Source of the DNA: Flavobacteriaceae bacterium
GTDB lineage: Bacteria; Bacteroidota; Bacteroidia; Flavobacteriales; Flavobacteriaceae
Direction of reading: 5' to 3'
Length of the DNA: 10,357 nt
Assembly: GCA_029253805.1 (NCBI GenBank)
Contig: JAQWYU010000296.1
Span: forward strand, 1-10,357
Shown: piece by piece, positions 1 through 6,866 of the stretch
How positions within the stretch are numbered: the stretch's first letter is position 1
How the letters are laid out: each line of letters opens with the position of its first letter
Made by a program: the position numbers and the translations under genes
Notes under the pieces: generated by a model
Told to the model about the DNA's origin: nothing
Database searches by the model: none
What the model saw: only the letters and a program-made list of their open reading frames with translations

Positions 1-96
1 TCAGCACAAAACTTATTAAGATGGGTCTCACCACGAATGATTAAAGAAACATTTGTGACTCCAACTGATTATCGTTATCCCTTTTTAGAGGAATAA
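1..96 (+). CDS. C-terminal 31 residues of an unidentified protein (5' truncated)
   Basis: An open frame beginning at base 1 runs to a TAA stop at 94-96 and gives 31 residues ending in YRYPFLEE. The fragment carries aromatic and basic residues (LLRW, PRMIKE) and looks like a genuine protein tail. It ends 17 bases before a strong hairpin terminator, which supports a real gene end here. It is too short for me to name a family. It converges on the Omp28-like gene, whose stop codon lies at 160. Confidence 0.6.
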   Translation, partial: SAQNLLRWVSPRMIKETFVTPTDYRYPFLEE

Positions 97-113
97 AAAA
101 ATATTATAAAACC

Positions 114-142
114 AAAAAACCACTCAAATGAGTGGTTTTTTT
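114..142. terminator. Bidirectional intrinsic terminator between convergent genes
   Basis: An inverted repeat has the GC-containing core CCACTC (120-125) pairing with GAGTGG (130-135) around a short AAAT loop. The core is flanked by an A tract (114-119) on the left and a T tract (136-142) on the right, which can extend the stem. Read on the plus strand it is a hairpin followed by a U run, suited to ending the truncated gene at 1-96. Read on the minus strand it has the same form and lies just after the stop of the Omp28-like gene. It therefore probably serves both genes. Confidence 0.85.
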
Positions 143-159
143 AGTTTTTGTGATTCAAA

Positions 160-1500
160 CTACAATTCCTGCAAAGTTTGGGTGTCTCCAAAATGAGCTG
201 ATCTAACGTTAATTGCTTGATTTGAGCTCCCAGGAGTGCCATTTCCTGAAGCGTTAACAACAAAAGCTACTACAGATAAATTATCGCTATTACTCACATT
301 TGATGGAACGTTAGTCGTAATAGTTTGAGTAAAAATATTATCAGCTGTTGTAGAGGATTCAGGAATTGGATCACCTAACAAATCAGTTAATGAGGCTCTT
401 AAAACATGATCATGTTCAAAATTTGTTAGTACAGATGCACCTCCGTAATAACTTGTATAATTTTCTTGATTTGAAAATAAGTCATCCTCCAACACATAAA
501 CTACCAGTGATAAATCAGCCAAAGAATAATCTATACCAAACTTGACCTCAATAGCAATATCCATGGTATTACCATCAATTGTTGGATTTATGGATAATCC
601 TAAATCAGCATCTCCATTAGTCATGTTTAGTACTTGATTGACGTTATTTGGCTCAGGGTAGTTCCAAGAAATAGATCTTTTTAACATAGCTGTAGGGTAA
701 CCTGTTAGACCAATTAAATTCTCTAAAGCTTGGGCATTAAAGTTATACTCATCTTGTCTGTGAATTGCCACAGGAACAACTCTGTCTGTTTCAGCTAGAA
801 CTAATTCGATTCCGTAAGAAACTCGAGGACAATAGCCGCACCAAGTCCCTGTGTAGTCTTCAAGCAAAACATTTTTTTGAAATCTAGCCGGAGGAGATAA
901 AACTTCGATTTGAACTTCATTGCTAACAAAAGAATCGTAACTAGCTGTAAAAGTAAACGAACCTTCTGTAATTGTAGTATAGGTATTATCTGTTAAAACA
1001 GAACCATCACCCATTGTTATCGATGCTTGATCAGTATAATCAATACCATCATTCCCAACTACTATAAATGTAGCAACTTCACTTACATAATAGGATGACA
1101 TATTTGATGTAAGAGTAATACTTGACAATTCATTAGTATTCTCATCTGAAATTGTGAAAGAAAGTTCATTACTAGTTATTCCTTCATATACGGCTGTAAA
1201 TAAATAGTCTCCTTCAGCTAAAAAAACATGAGAGTTAGATGTCAAAAGAGTTCCGTTCAAGTAAAAGTCTGATGACAATGTGACATTATCACCATTATTT
1301 GTAACAACATTAAAATTAGTGGTATCCCCAATACTTGGCTCTTCAGCACTGGATGTAATGGTTATTGATGTAACAACGGGATCGGTTGTGTCGTCATTGC
1401 TGTTAGACCCTACTCCGCCTATTGGTTCGTTTTCACAACCTAAAGTTAATAACAAAAAGATAGATAATAGTTTTAAAAAGTAATTTGATTTAGGATACAT
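160..1500 (-). CDS. Omp28-like lipoprotein with two Ig-like repeats and a thioredoxin-type CxxC domain
   Basis: This 446-residue protein starts with a lipoprotein signal peptide: a hydrophobic stretch at about 8-20 and a lipobox ending LTLGC with Cys22. After a Ser/Asn/Asp-rich linker (about 31-41) come two similar beta-rich segments, about 42-118 and 125-201. Each ends in an FTAxY...SNE pattern, suggesting tandem Ig-like domains. The C-terminal part has GTWCGYC (Cys221, Cys224) and a GYPT segment (267-270) resembling the cis-proline loop of thioredoxin folds. That combination is typical of the Omp28-related family of Bacteroidota. The protein is probably anchored to the outer membrane, but whether it faces the periplasm or the exterior cannot be told. 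Besides the lipobox cysteine, the CxxC supplies its only cysteines. The gene diverges from the thioredoxin/DUF6029-like pair across a 118-base gap. The redox role is inferred. Confidence 0.85.
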   Translation of the reverse strand: MYPKSNYFLKLLSIFLLLTLGCENEPIGGVGSNSNDDTTDPVVTSITITSSAEEPSIGDTTNFNVVTNNGDNVTLSSDFYLNGTLLTSNSHVFLAEGDYLFTAVYEGITSNELSFTISDENTNELSSITLTSNMSSYYVSEVATFIVVGNDGIDYTDQASITMGDGSVLTDNTYTTITEGSFTFTASYDSFVSNEVQIEVLSPPARFQKNVLLEDYTGTWCGYCPRVSYGIELVLAETDRVVPVAIHRQDEYNFNAQALENLIGLTGYPTAMLKRSISWNYPEPNNVNQVLNMTNGDADLGLSINPTIDGNTMDIAIEVKFGIDYSLADLSLVVYVLEDDLFSNQENYTSYYGGASVLTNFEHDHVLRASLTDLLGDPIPESSTTADNIFTQTITTNVPSNVSNSDNLSVVAFVVNASGNGTPGSSNQAINVRSAHFGDTQTLQEL

Positions 1501-1581
1501 TAAGAATTAGTTTTATTATTGTAAATATTATCGCAATATTAATGATTATATTTTAAATTATAGAAGAAAAAGGCAGAATTA

Positions 1582-1602
1582 TTGCATTATTCATAATTGC
1601 AA
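1582..1602. promoter_or_regulatory. Imperfect palindrome in the divergent intergenic region
   Basis: The arms TTGCATTAT (1582-1590) and ATAATTGCAA (1593-1602) are complementary apart from one extra base, around a 2-base centre. The element lies 16 bases upstream of the thioredoxin-like start, within the 118-base region that must hold the promoters of both divergent genes. It could be an operator or a short 5'-UTR hairpin. A near-match to the Bacteroidota -7 element (TATATTTT, 1547-1554) lies upstream for the plus strand, but its last base departs from TANNTTTG. In such AT-rich DNA chance symmetry is quite possible. Confidence 0.25.
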
Positions 1603-1618
1603 AACACAACCTAAAAAA

Positions 1619-2101
1619 ATGAAAAAAACTACGATTTTAATTACAATTATATTAACGAGCGGATTGTTACTTGCACAAAACGTACCTAATATTAATTTAA
1701 AAAACTTAAATGGTAAATCTATCAATATTCAAAAACTATCAAAGTCCAAAAATATTAAAGTAATAGCTTTTTGGGCTACTTGGTGTGTTCCATGCATTAA
1801 TGAATTGGATGCTATTAGTGAGATATACGAAGATTGGCAAGACGAAACTAATGTAGAATTAATCGCTATATCAACTGATGACTCAAGAACAAAAAAAAGA
1901 ATTAGACCTTTAGTAAATGGAAAAGATTGGGAATACGAAATTCTTCTAGACGACAATCAAGATTTAAAACGTGCCTTAAATATATCTGTTTTACCACATT
2001 TATTGGTTGTAAAAAATGGAAAAATTGTTTACCGAAAAACAAGTTATACACCTGGAAGTGAAGATGAACTTTATGAAATCATACAAAAATATGCTAACTA
2101 A
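1619..2101 (+). CDS. Secreted TlpA-like thioredoxin-fold disulfide oxidoreductase
   Basis: This 160-residue protein has an N-terminal signal peptide (KK then a hydrophobic run to about residue 19, likely cleavage near LLA-Q). A single thioredoxin-like domain follows. The active site is FWATWCVPC (Cys56, Cys59), and the cis-proline loop is VLPHLLV (Pro126), followed by a KNGKIV beta hairpin (132-137). The length fits a minimal periplasmic TlpA/ResA-type protein. Such proteins reduce or exchange disulfides in exported proteins. It has no other cysteines and no extra membrane segment beyond the signal, so electrons would have to come from a partner. The ATG at 1619 follows an A-rich leader (CTAAAAAA), as is common in Bacteroidota. 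The next gene starts 15 bases after its stop, so the two are probably co-transcribed, and the natural inference is that it works on that outer-membrane protein. Confidence 0.88.
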   Translation: MKKTTILITIILTSGLLLAQNVPNINLKNLNGKSINIQKLSKSKNIKVIAFWATWCVPCINELDAISEIYEDWQDETNVELIAISTDDSRTKKRIRPLVNGKDWEYEILLDDNQDLKRALNISVLPHLLVVKNGKIVYRKTSYTPGSEDELYEIIQKYAN

Positions 2102-2116
2102 CATTATATATAAAAA

Positions 2117-3799
2117 ATGAAAAGATCAGTAATTTCATTAACCTTTATTTTTATTAGTTTAATTTCAAATTCACAGGTTTTAGATAATTTATCAATTGGC
2201 TTAGAAAGTAATACAGTTTGGTACAATGACGATAATGAAACAGGGGACTTTTTCGATACAGCTAACAATGATAGTGATAAACATATCCGATCAAACAGCT
2301 ATTTAAAAATAGATTACAACTTTTTAGAAAGCCTAACGGCATCTGTTCAAATTGAATCTTATGAGCCTTTTGCTTTATTAAACTATTCAAAAAACTATAA
2401 GGGGGCAGACCTTGGAACATATAGTTTAAATTACAGAAATTCAAAATTAAATATCTCAGCTGGTCACTTTTACAGTCAGTTTGGAAGTGGACTTATTTTG
2501 AGAAATTGGGAAGACAGACAACTAGGAATTAACAATGCGTTACAAGGGGGTAAAATCGTTTATGATCCTTTTAGTTTTATTTCACTTACAGCTTTGTATG
2601 GAAAGCAGCGTGTTGGATTCACTACATCTGAGGGAGAAATATATGGGTTTAATTCTGAAATTGATGCTGCATCAATTTTTAACTTTAAGAATACCTCTTT
2701 TGATATTGGTTTAAGCTATGTTGGCCGAAAAGAAGAAACTACTTTTCTAGTGCCATCTTTTAATGAGTTAACCAATTCCCTGTCTGGTCGAATCGATTAT
2801 TATCACAACAACTTTTACTCAAATGCAGAATACGTGATAAAAAGTGAGGATGCTATCAAACAAGGTGGGCAGTTGTCTAATAGGTTGGTTAAGCCAGGAA
2901 ATGCTTTACTATTTAACACTGGTTATTCAAAAAGAGGATTTGGGATAGACGCGACTTTCAGGCGTTTAGAAAACATGAACTTCTTTTCAGAAAGAAATGA
3001 TGCTGGTAATGTTTTTAACGAAAGCTCTATTAATTATATTCCTGGACTTACCAAACAACATGATTATCTTCTAACTAATATTTTTGTGTATCAAGCTCAA
3101 TCTGTCGTGAACCTTGATACTTCTCAGTCAGGTGAGATTGGAGGACAAATAGATTTATTTTACAAAATTAAAAAAGAAACTTTTCTTGGTGGAAAGTATG
3201 GTGCGAAATTCGCATTAAACTTTTCTTATTGGGCTGGTTTAGATGGAAATTACGCACAAGACAATCCTGATGCAGGCATTCTTCCTAACTATGAGGTAAA
3301 TTTACTTGGATTTGGTGATAAATATTTTTCAGACTTTAGCATAGAAATTAGAAAAAAATGGACTCCAAAGTGGCGATCAATTTTTTACTTTGTAAATCAA
3401 TCTTACAATAAAAAAGTAATAGAGGGCAGTGGAATTATGATAAATTCAAATATTGGAGTAATTGAGTCCACTCACAAACTTAGTAATGGAAAATCTCTCC
3501 GATTAGAGATACAAAAATTAAACTCAGACTCAACCAAACATGACTGGACTGGTGGAACTATTGAGTACAATATAAATTCTAAGTTTTCTGTTTATGTTAA
3601 TGACATTTACAACAATGGATCGGACAGTAATACCGAAAAAACACATTTTTTTAATCTAGGAGGTAGTTATACAAAAGGAGCCACTAGATTAGGACTAAAC
3701 TATGGACGCCAAAGAGCTGGTTTATTGTGCGTAGGAGGGGTTTGTAGGTTTGTTGCTGAGGCTACTGGACTGACTGCCAATTTAACTATGTCATTTTAA
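2117..3799 (+). CDS. DUF6029-like outer-membrane beta-barrel protein
   Basis: This 560-residue protein has a signal peptide (MKRSV..., hydrophobic to about residue 17, cleavage near SNS-Q). The rest consists of alternating hydrophobic and polar strands rich in Tyr, Phe, Asn and Gly, with GHFYSQFGSGLILR near residues 117-130. It ends in NLTMSF, a C-terminal Phe typical of outer-membrane barrels recognised by the BAM machinery. Near the end is CVGGVC (Cys538 and Cys543), the only two cysteines in the protein. I associate this signature with the DUF6029 family of Bacteroidota, whose function is unknown to me. It follows the thioredoxin-like gene by 15 bases and lies in the same neighbourhood as the Omp28-like gene, suggesting that the cysteine pair may form a disulfide handled by them. 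Transport substrate, if any, cannot be inferred. Assignment as an outer-membrane barrel is firm; the family name is from memory. Confidence 0.78.
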   Translation: MKRSVISLTFIFISLISNSQVLDNLSIGLESNTVWYNDDNETGDFFDTANNDSDKHIRSNSYLKIDYNFLESLTASVQIESYEPFALLNYSKNYKGADLGTYSLNYRNSKLNISAGHFYSQFGSGLILRNWEDRQLGINNALQGGKIVYDPFSFISLTALYGKQRVGFTTSEGEIYGFNSEIDAASIFNFKNTSFDIGLSYVGRKEETTFLVPSFNELTNSLSGRIDYYHNNFYSNAEYVIKSEDAIKQGGQLSNRLVKPGNALLFNTGYSKRGFGIDATFRRLENMNFFSERNDAGNVFNESSINYIPGLTKQHDYLLTNIFVYQAQSVVNLDTSQSGEIGGQIDLFYKIKKETFLGGKYGAKFALNFSYWAGLDGNYAQDNPDAGILPNYEVNLLGFGDKYFSDFSIEIRKKWTPKWRSIFYFVNQSYNKKVIEGSGIMINSNIGVIESTHKLSNGKSLRLEIQKLNSDSTKHDWTGGTIEYNINSKFSVYVNDIYNNGSDSNTEKTHFFNLGGSYTKGATRLGLNYGRQRAGLLCVGGVCRFVAEATGLTANLTMSF

Positions 3800-3821
3800 T
3801 TAATTAACCCTAATAAGTTAG

Positions 3822-4451
3822 CTAACCTTTATACTTTAGAGGTAAATAAACAATTTTTTTAGTTCTAAAAAAATCCTCATCAAAATAAGAACTTAGGTTA
3901 TAAACTTTGACGGTCTTATATGATTCTAGTTCTTTAGTCAAATCTCCACCCTTTAAATAAAGTATACCATTTTTCAGTGAATGATTACTGTCTTTGGCTA
4001 TTTTTGTTTTAATCCAACTTACAAAATCAGGCATTGTCGTAACTGCACGGCTAATAATGAAATCGTAATTCCCTTTAACTAATTCTGCTCTAGTGTGAGT
4101 AGTTTTAATATTTTCTAGGCCTAAACTTTCTACTACCCCATTTACGACCTTTAGTTTTTTATTGATGCTATCTATTAAATGAAATTTAACGTTTGGAAAT
4201 AAGATTGCTAGAGGAATTCCTGGAAAACCACCACCAGTTCCAATATCTAAAATTTCCGAACCTGTATTAAACTCAATTAACTTGGCAATCGACAGAGAAT
4301 GAAGTACATGACGCAAATAAAGTGATTCAATATCTTTCCTTGAAATCACATTAATTTTTGAATTCCAATCTTCATAAAGCCCCTGTAATTCTTTGAATTG
4401 GTTAAACTGAACATCGGATAGTTCTGGAAAATATTTAGATAATAAATTCAT
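3822..4451 (-). CDS. rsmG: 16S rRNA (guanine527-N7)-methyltransferase RsmG
   Basis: This 209-residue protein matches the usual RsmG (GidB) length and layout. The N-terminal helical part contains NVISRKDIESLYLRHVLHSL (about 34-53), the family's N-x-IS-R and substrate-side motif. The SAM-binding Rossmann motif ILDIGTGGGFPGIPLAI spans 67-83, with the acidic IDS following beta 2 at 93-95. SRAVTTMP (134-141) matches the conserved catalytic-side region. RsmG adds the m7G at position 527 of 16S rRNA, and its loss gives low-level streptomycin resistance in several bacteria. The gene is monocistronic here. It converges on the DUF6029-like gene with only 22 bases between stops, and its ATG at 4451 lies 110 bases from the divergent desaturase start. 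Confidence 0.95.
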   Translation of the reverse strand: MNLLSKYFPELSDVQFNQFKELQGLYEDWNSKINVISRKDIESLYLRHVLHSLSIAKLIEFNTGSEILDIGTGGGFPGIPLAILFPNVKFHLIDSINKKLKVVNGVVESLGLENIKTTHTRAELVKGNYDFIISRAVTTMPDFVSWIKTKIAKDSNHSLKNGILYLKGGDLTKELESYKTVKVYNLSSYFDEDFFRTKKIVYLPLKYKG

Positions 4452-4510
4452 TAATAACTATTTTTACACAATATTAAGTATAAATCTGTTAAAATCGAAA
4501 ATTTACTCAC

Positions 4511-4538
4511 TTTGAAACTTAATAATTAATTATATTTG
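4511..4538 (+). promoter_or_regulatory. Bacteroidota-type promoter for the desaturase gene
   Basis: The sequence TATATTTG (4531-4538) matches the Bacteroidota -7 consensus TANNTTTG exactly. An upstream TTTG (4511-4514) fits the -33 element, with 16 bases between them, slightly shorter than the usual spacing. Transcription would begin a few bases after 4538, leaving a leader of under 20 bases before the ATG at 4562. It probably drives both the desaturase and the adjacent aminotransferase gene. The match is by eye. Confidence 0.5.
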
Positions 4539-4561
4539 ATAGTAATTTTAATATCAATTGT

Positions 4562-5662
4562 ATGCCAATCAAACAATTATCTTTTTCTCGTGTGGATTCA
4601 GCGAAGTTTTTTAAAACTTTAAATAGCCGAGTTAATGAATACTTTAAATTAAACAATCTCAAACGCACAGGGAATTGGCGATTATGGCTTAAAACGATTG
4701 TTTTATTTTCATTGTTTCTAGTGCCTTACTTTTTAATTCTTTCATTGAATTTGTCTGGATGGATTCAGTTGCTATTATCATTTATAATGGGCATAGGAAT
4801 GGCTGGGGTTGGTATGAATGTTATGCATGACGGAAATCATGGATCATTTTCAACCAAAGGTTGGGTGAATAGATTTATGGGTAGCAGTATATATATTTTA
4901 GCAGGAAATGTATACAATTGGAAAGTTCAACACAATGTTTTACACCACACATACACCAACATTCATGGTCACGACGAAGATTTAGATGCTGGCCGGATTC
5001 TAAGATTTACAAAACATACCAAATGGAGAAGTCATCATAGATTTCAACATGTTTACTCGTTATTATTATATGGTTTGCTAACAATTAACTGGGCTGTAAC
5101 TACGGACTACATCCAAATGAAACGTTACATGAAGCGTAAATTAGCTTATGGAAAATTACCTAATCCTTTTTTAAACTGGAGTAAGCTTGTGATAACAAAG
5201 GTCTTATATTGGATCATGTGGATAATTCTCCCTGTAATTATATTAGATGTGGCTTGGTATAAAGTATTGTTAGGTTTCTTTTTAATGCATTATACAGCGG
5301 GGCTCATACTAAGTGTAGTATTTCAACTTGCACATGTAATGGAAGAAGCTGAAATGCCTCTCCCAGAAGAAAATGGTACTCTAAAAAATACATGGGCCAT
5401 ACATCAACTTAGAACTACTGTAAACTTTTCTCCAAAAAATAGACTAATTAACTGGTTCACTGGAGGGCTTAATCATCAAGTCGAGCATCATATATTTCCT
5501 AATATATCTCACATTCATTACAAAAAAATAGCAGAGATCGTCAAGAAAACAACGCTTGAATTTAACTTACCCTACAACGAATACAAAACAACTAGAAAAG
5601 CAATCATAGCCCATTTTACATACCTAAAAGAAATGGGGATGAAACCCGCGCTTCAAACATAA
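4562..5662 (+). CDS. Membrane fatty-acid desaturase (acyl-lipid or acyl-CoA, QVEHH type)
   Basis: This 366-residue di-iron membrane desaturase has the three histidine boxes of the family: HDGNH (89-93), HNVLHH (124-129) and HQVEHH (305-310), plus the conserved QLAH (255-258). Hydrophobic membrane segments lie at about 44-62, 67-86, 212-228 and 235-255, leaving the boxes on the cytoplasmic side. In the third box a glutamine stands next to the first histidine (QVEHH). This is a hallmark of front-end (delta-5/delta-6) desaturases and their bacterial relatives, but no cytochrome b5 domain is fused. The electron donor must therefore be a separate protein such as ferredoxin. The likely role is to introduce double bonds into acyl chains to adjust membrane fluidity; regiospecificity cannot be read from the sequence. 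The aminotransferase gene begins 8 bases after its stop, so an operon is likely, though no metabolic link is obvious. Confidence 0.88.
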   Translation: MPIKQLSFSRVDSAKFFKTLNSRVNEYFKLNNLKRTGNWRLWLKTIVLFSLFLVPYFLILSLNLSGWIQLLLSFIMGIGMAGVGMNVMHDGNHGSFSTKGWVNRFMGSSIYILAGNVYNWKVQHNVLHHTYTNIHGHDEDLDAGRILRFTKHTKWRSHHRFQHVYSLLLYGLLTINWAVTTDYIQMKRYMKRKLAYGKLPNPFLNWSKLVITKVLYWIMWIILPVIILDVAWYKVLLGFFLMHYTAGLILSVVFQLAHVMEEAEMPLPEENGTLKNTWAIHQLRTTVNFSPKNRLINWFTGGLNHQVEHHIFPNISHIHYKKIAEIVKKTTLEFNLPYNEYKTTRKAIIAHFTYLKEMGMKPALQT

Positions 5663-5670
5663 AAAATATA

Positions 5671-6858
5671 ATGAGTCAATTACTTTCTGAAAGAATTTTA
5701 AATATGGCTACTTCTGCTACACTAGCAATGGCGGCAAAAGCAAGAGAATTAAAAGCGGAAGGCAAAGATATAATAGGCCTTAGTCTGGGAGAACCTGATT
5801 TTAATACTCCTGACTTTATTAAAGATGCCGCAAAAAAAGCTATTGATGAAAATTACAATTCTTATACTCCTGTAGATGGATATGCTGAACTGAAACAAGC
5901 AATCATCACTAAGTTTAAAAGAGATAATAATTTAGTATATAATCCAAAACAGATTGTAGTTTCCACAGGAGCAAAACAGTGCTTGGCAAATGTTGCTCTG
6001 GTGCTAATTGATGAAGGAGACGAAGTTATATTACCTTGCCCATATTGGGTTAGCTATTCTGACATTGTAAAGCTTTCTAATGGTGTCCCTGTGGAAGTTG
6101 TAACTTCCATAGAGAACGACTTTAAAATGACACCCAATCAGCTAGAAGCGGCCATAACTCCAAAAACAAAAATGATTTGGTTTAGTTCGCCTTGTAACCC
6201 AAGTGGATCTGTTTACAGTAAATCAGAGCTTAGAGCTTTGGCAGATGTCTTGGTTAAATACCCTAATATTTATGTAGTATCTGACGAGATTTATGAGCAT
6301 ATCAATTTTATAGGATGTCATGCAAGTATGGCGGAGTTCAACGATATGTATGGTAGGACTATAACAATCAATGGCGTTTCTAAAGCATTTTCGATGACGG
6401 GATGGCGAATTGGGTTTCTTGGAGGACCAGAGTCCATTGCTCGTGCATGTAACAAAATGCAGGGGCAAATTACTAGCGGTGCAAACTGTATTGCTCAACG
6501 TGCTGTCATAACTGCATTAGAAGCAGACCCTTCAAAAATTCAGTATATGGTTGACGAATTTAAAGTTCGTAGGGATTTAATTTTAAAGTTATTGAATAAC
6601 ATTGAAGGCATTAGTTGTAATATTCCTGAAGGTGCCTTTTATGTTTTCCCAGATGTTTCTTCCTTTTATGGAAAAATGCTTAAAGGAAACTTAATAAAAA
6701 ACGCGACCGATTTTTCATTATATCTATTAGAAGCTGCACTAGTCGCCACAGTTACTGGAGACGCATTTGGAAACCCAAACTGTATTCGTATATCATATGC
6801 TGCTTCACAAAATCAAATATCAGAGGCTATAAGTCGAATTCAAAAGGCGGTGAGTTAA
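5671..6858 (+). CDS. PLP-dependent class I aminotransferase, aspartate aminotransferase-like
   Basis: This 395-residue protein has the normal fold-type I length. Visible landmarks are LSLGEPDFNTP (37-47), the YTPVDGYAELKQAI region (65-78), STGAKQ (98-103), the CNPSG loop with Asn176 (175-179), VSDEIYEH with Asp205 for the PLP pyridine nitrogen (203-210), and SKAFSMTGWRIG with the Schiff-base Lys238 (237-248). Arg373 in RISYA (372-376) is the expected carboxylate-binding arginine. The motifs fit the Ib subgroup of aspartate aminotransferases, which convert aspartate and 2-oxoglutarate to oxaloacetate and glutamate. Other amino-donor or prephenate activities occur in this subgroup and cannot be excluded. 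It lies 8 bases downstream of the desaturase gene, with little room for its own promoter. Its 3' end faces trkH with an 8-base gap. Confidence 0.92.
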   Translation: MSQLLSERILNMATSATLAMAAKARELKAEGKDIIGLSLGEPDFNTPDFIKDAAKKAIDENYNSYTPVDGYAELKQAIITKFKRDNNLVYNPKQIVVSTGAKQCLANVALVLIDEGDEVILPCPYWVSYSDIVKLSNGVPVEVVTSIENDFKMTPNQLEAAITPKTKMIWFSSPCNPSGSVYSKSELRALADVLVKYPNIYVVSDEIYEHINFIGCHASMAEFNDMYGRTITINGVSKAFSMTGWRIGFLGGPESIARACNKMQGQITSGANCIAQRAVITALEADPSKIQYMVDEFKVRRDLILKLLNNIEGISCNIPEGAFYVFPDVSSFYGKMLKGNLIKNATDFSLYLLEAALVATVTGDAFGNPNCIRISYAASQNQISEAISRIQKAVS

Positions 6859-6866
6859 TCACTGTC

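Noticed and set aside
3796..3826. Two short palindromes (TTAATTAATTAA and GTTAGCTAAC) between the convergent DUF6029-like and rsmG genes
   Set aside because: They lack a loop and a U tract, so they do not look like an intrinsic terminator, and such self-complementary AT strings are expected in AT-rich spacers.
3853..3874. Perfect AT-only-type inverted repeat (10-base arms, 2-base loop) inside the 3' end of rsmG
   Set aside because: It is made almost entirely of A and T runs that encode a Phe-Phe-Arg-Thr-Lys-Lys stretch of RsmG, has a 2-base loop, and would form only a weak hairpin. It is more likely a coding coincidence than a terminator.
6223..6498. 91-codon minus-strand open frame inside the aminotransferase gene
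   Set aside because: It lies wholly within a well-supported gene on the other strand, has no recognisable domain, and has unlikely composition. It is a shadow frame. The same applies to the other small frames inside the lipoprotein, thioredoxin, barrel, trkH, trkA and ubiE genes.
6859..6866. Possible terminator between the convergent aminotransferase and trkH genes
   Set aside because: Only 8 bases separate the stops, and no hairpin with a U tract was seen there or just beyond. Termination must lie inside the opposing gene or be factor-dependent.
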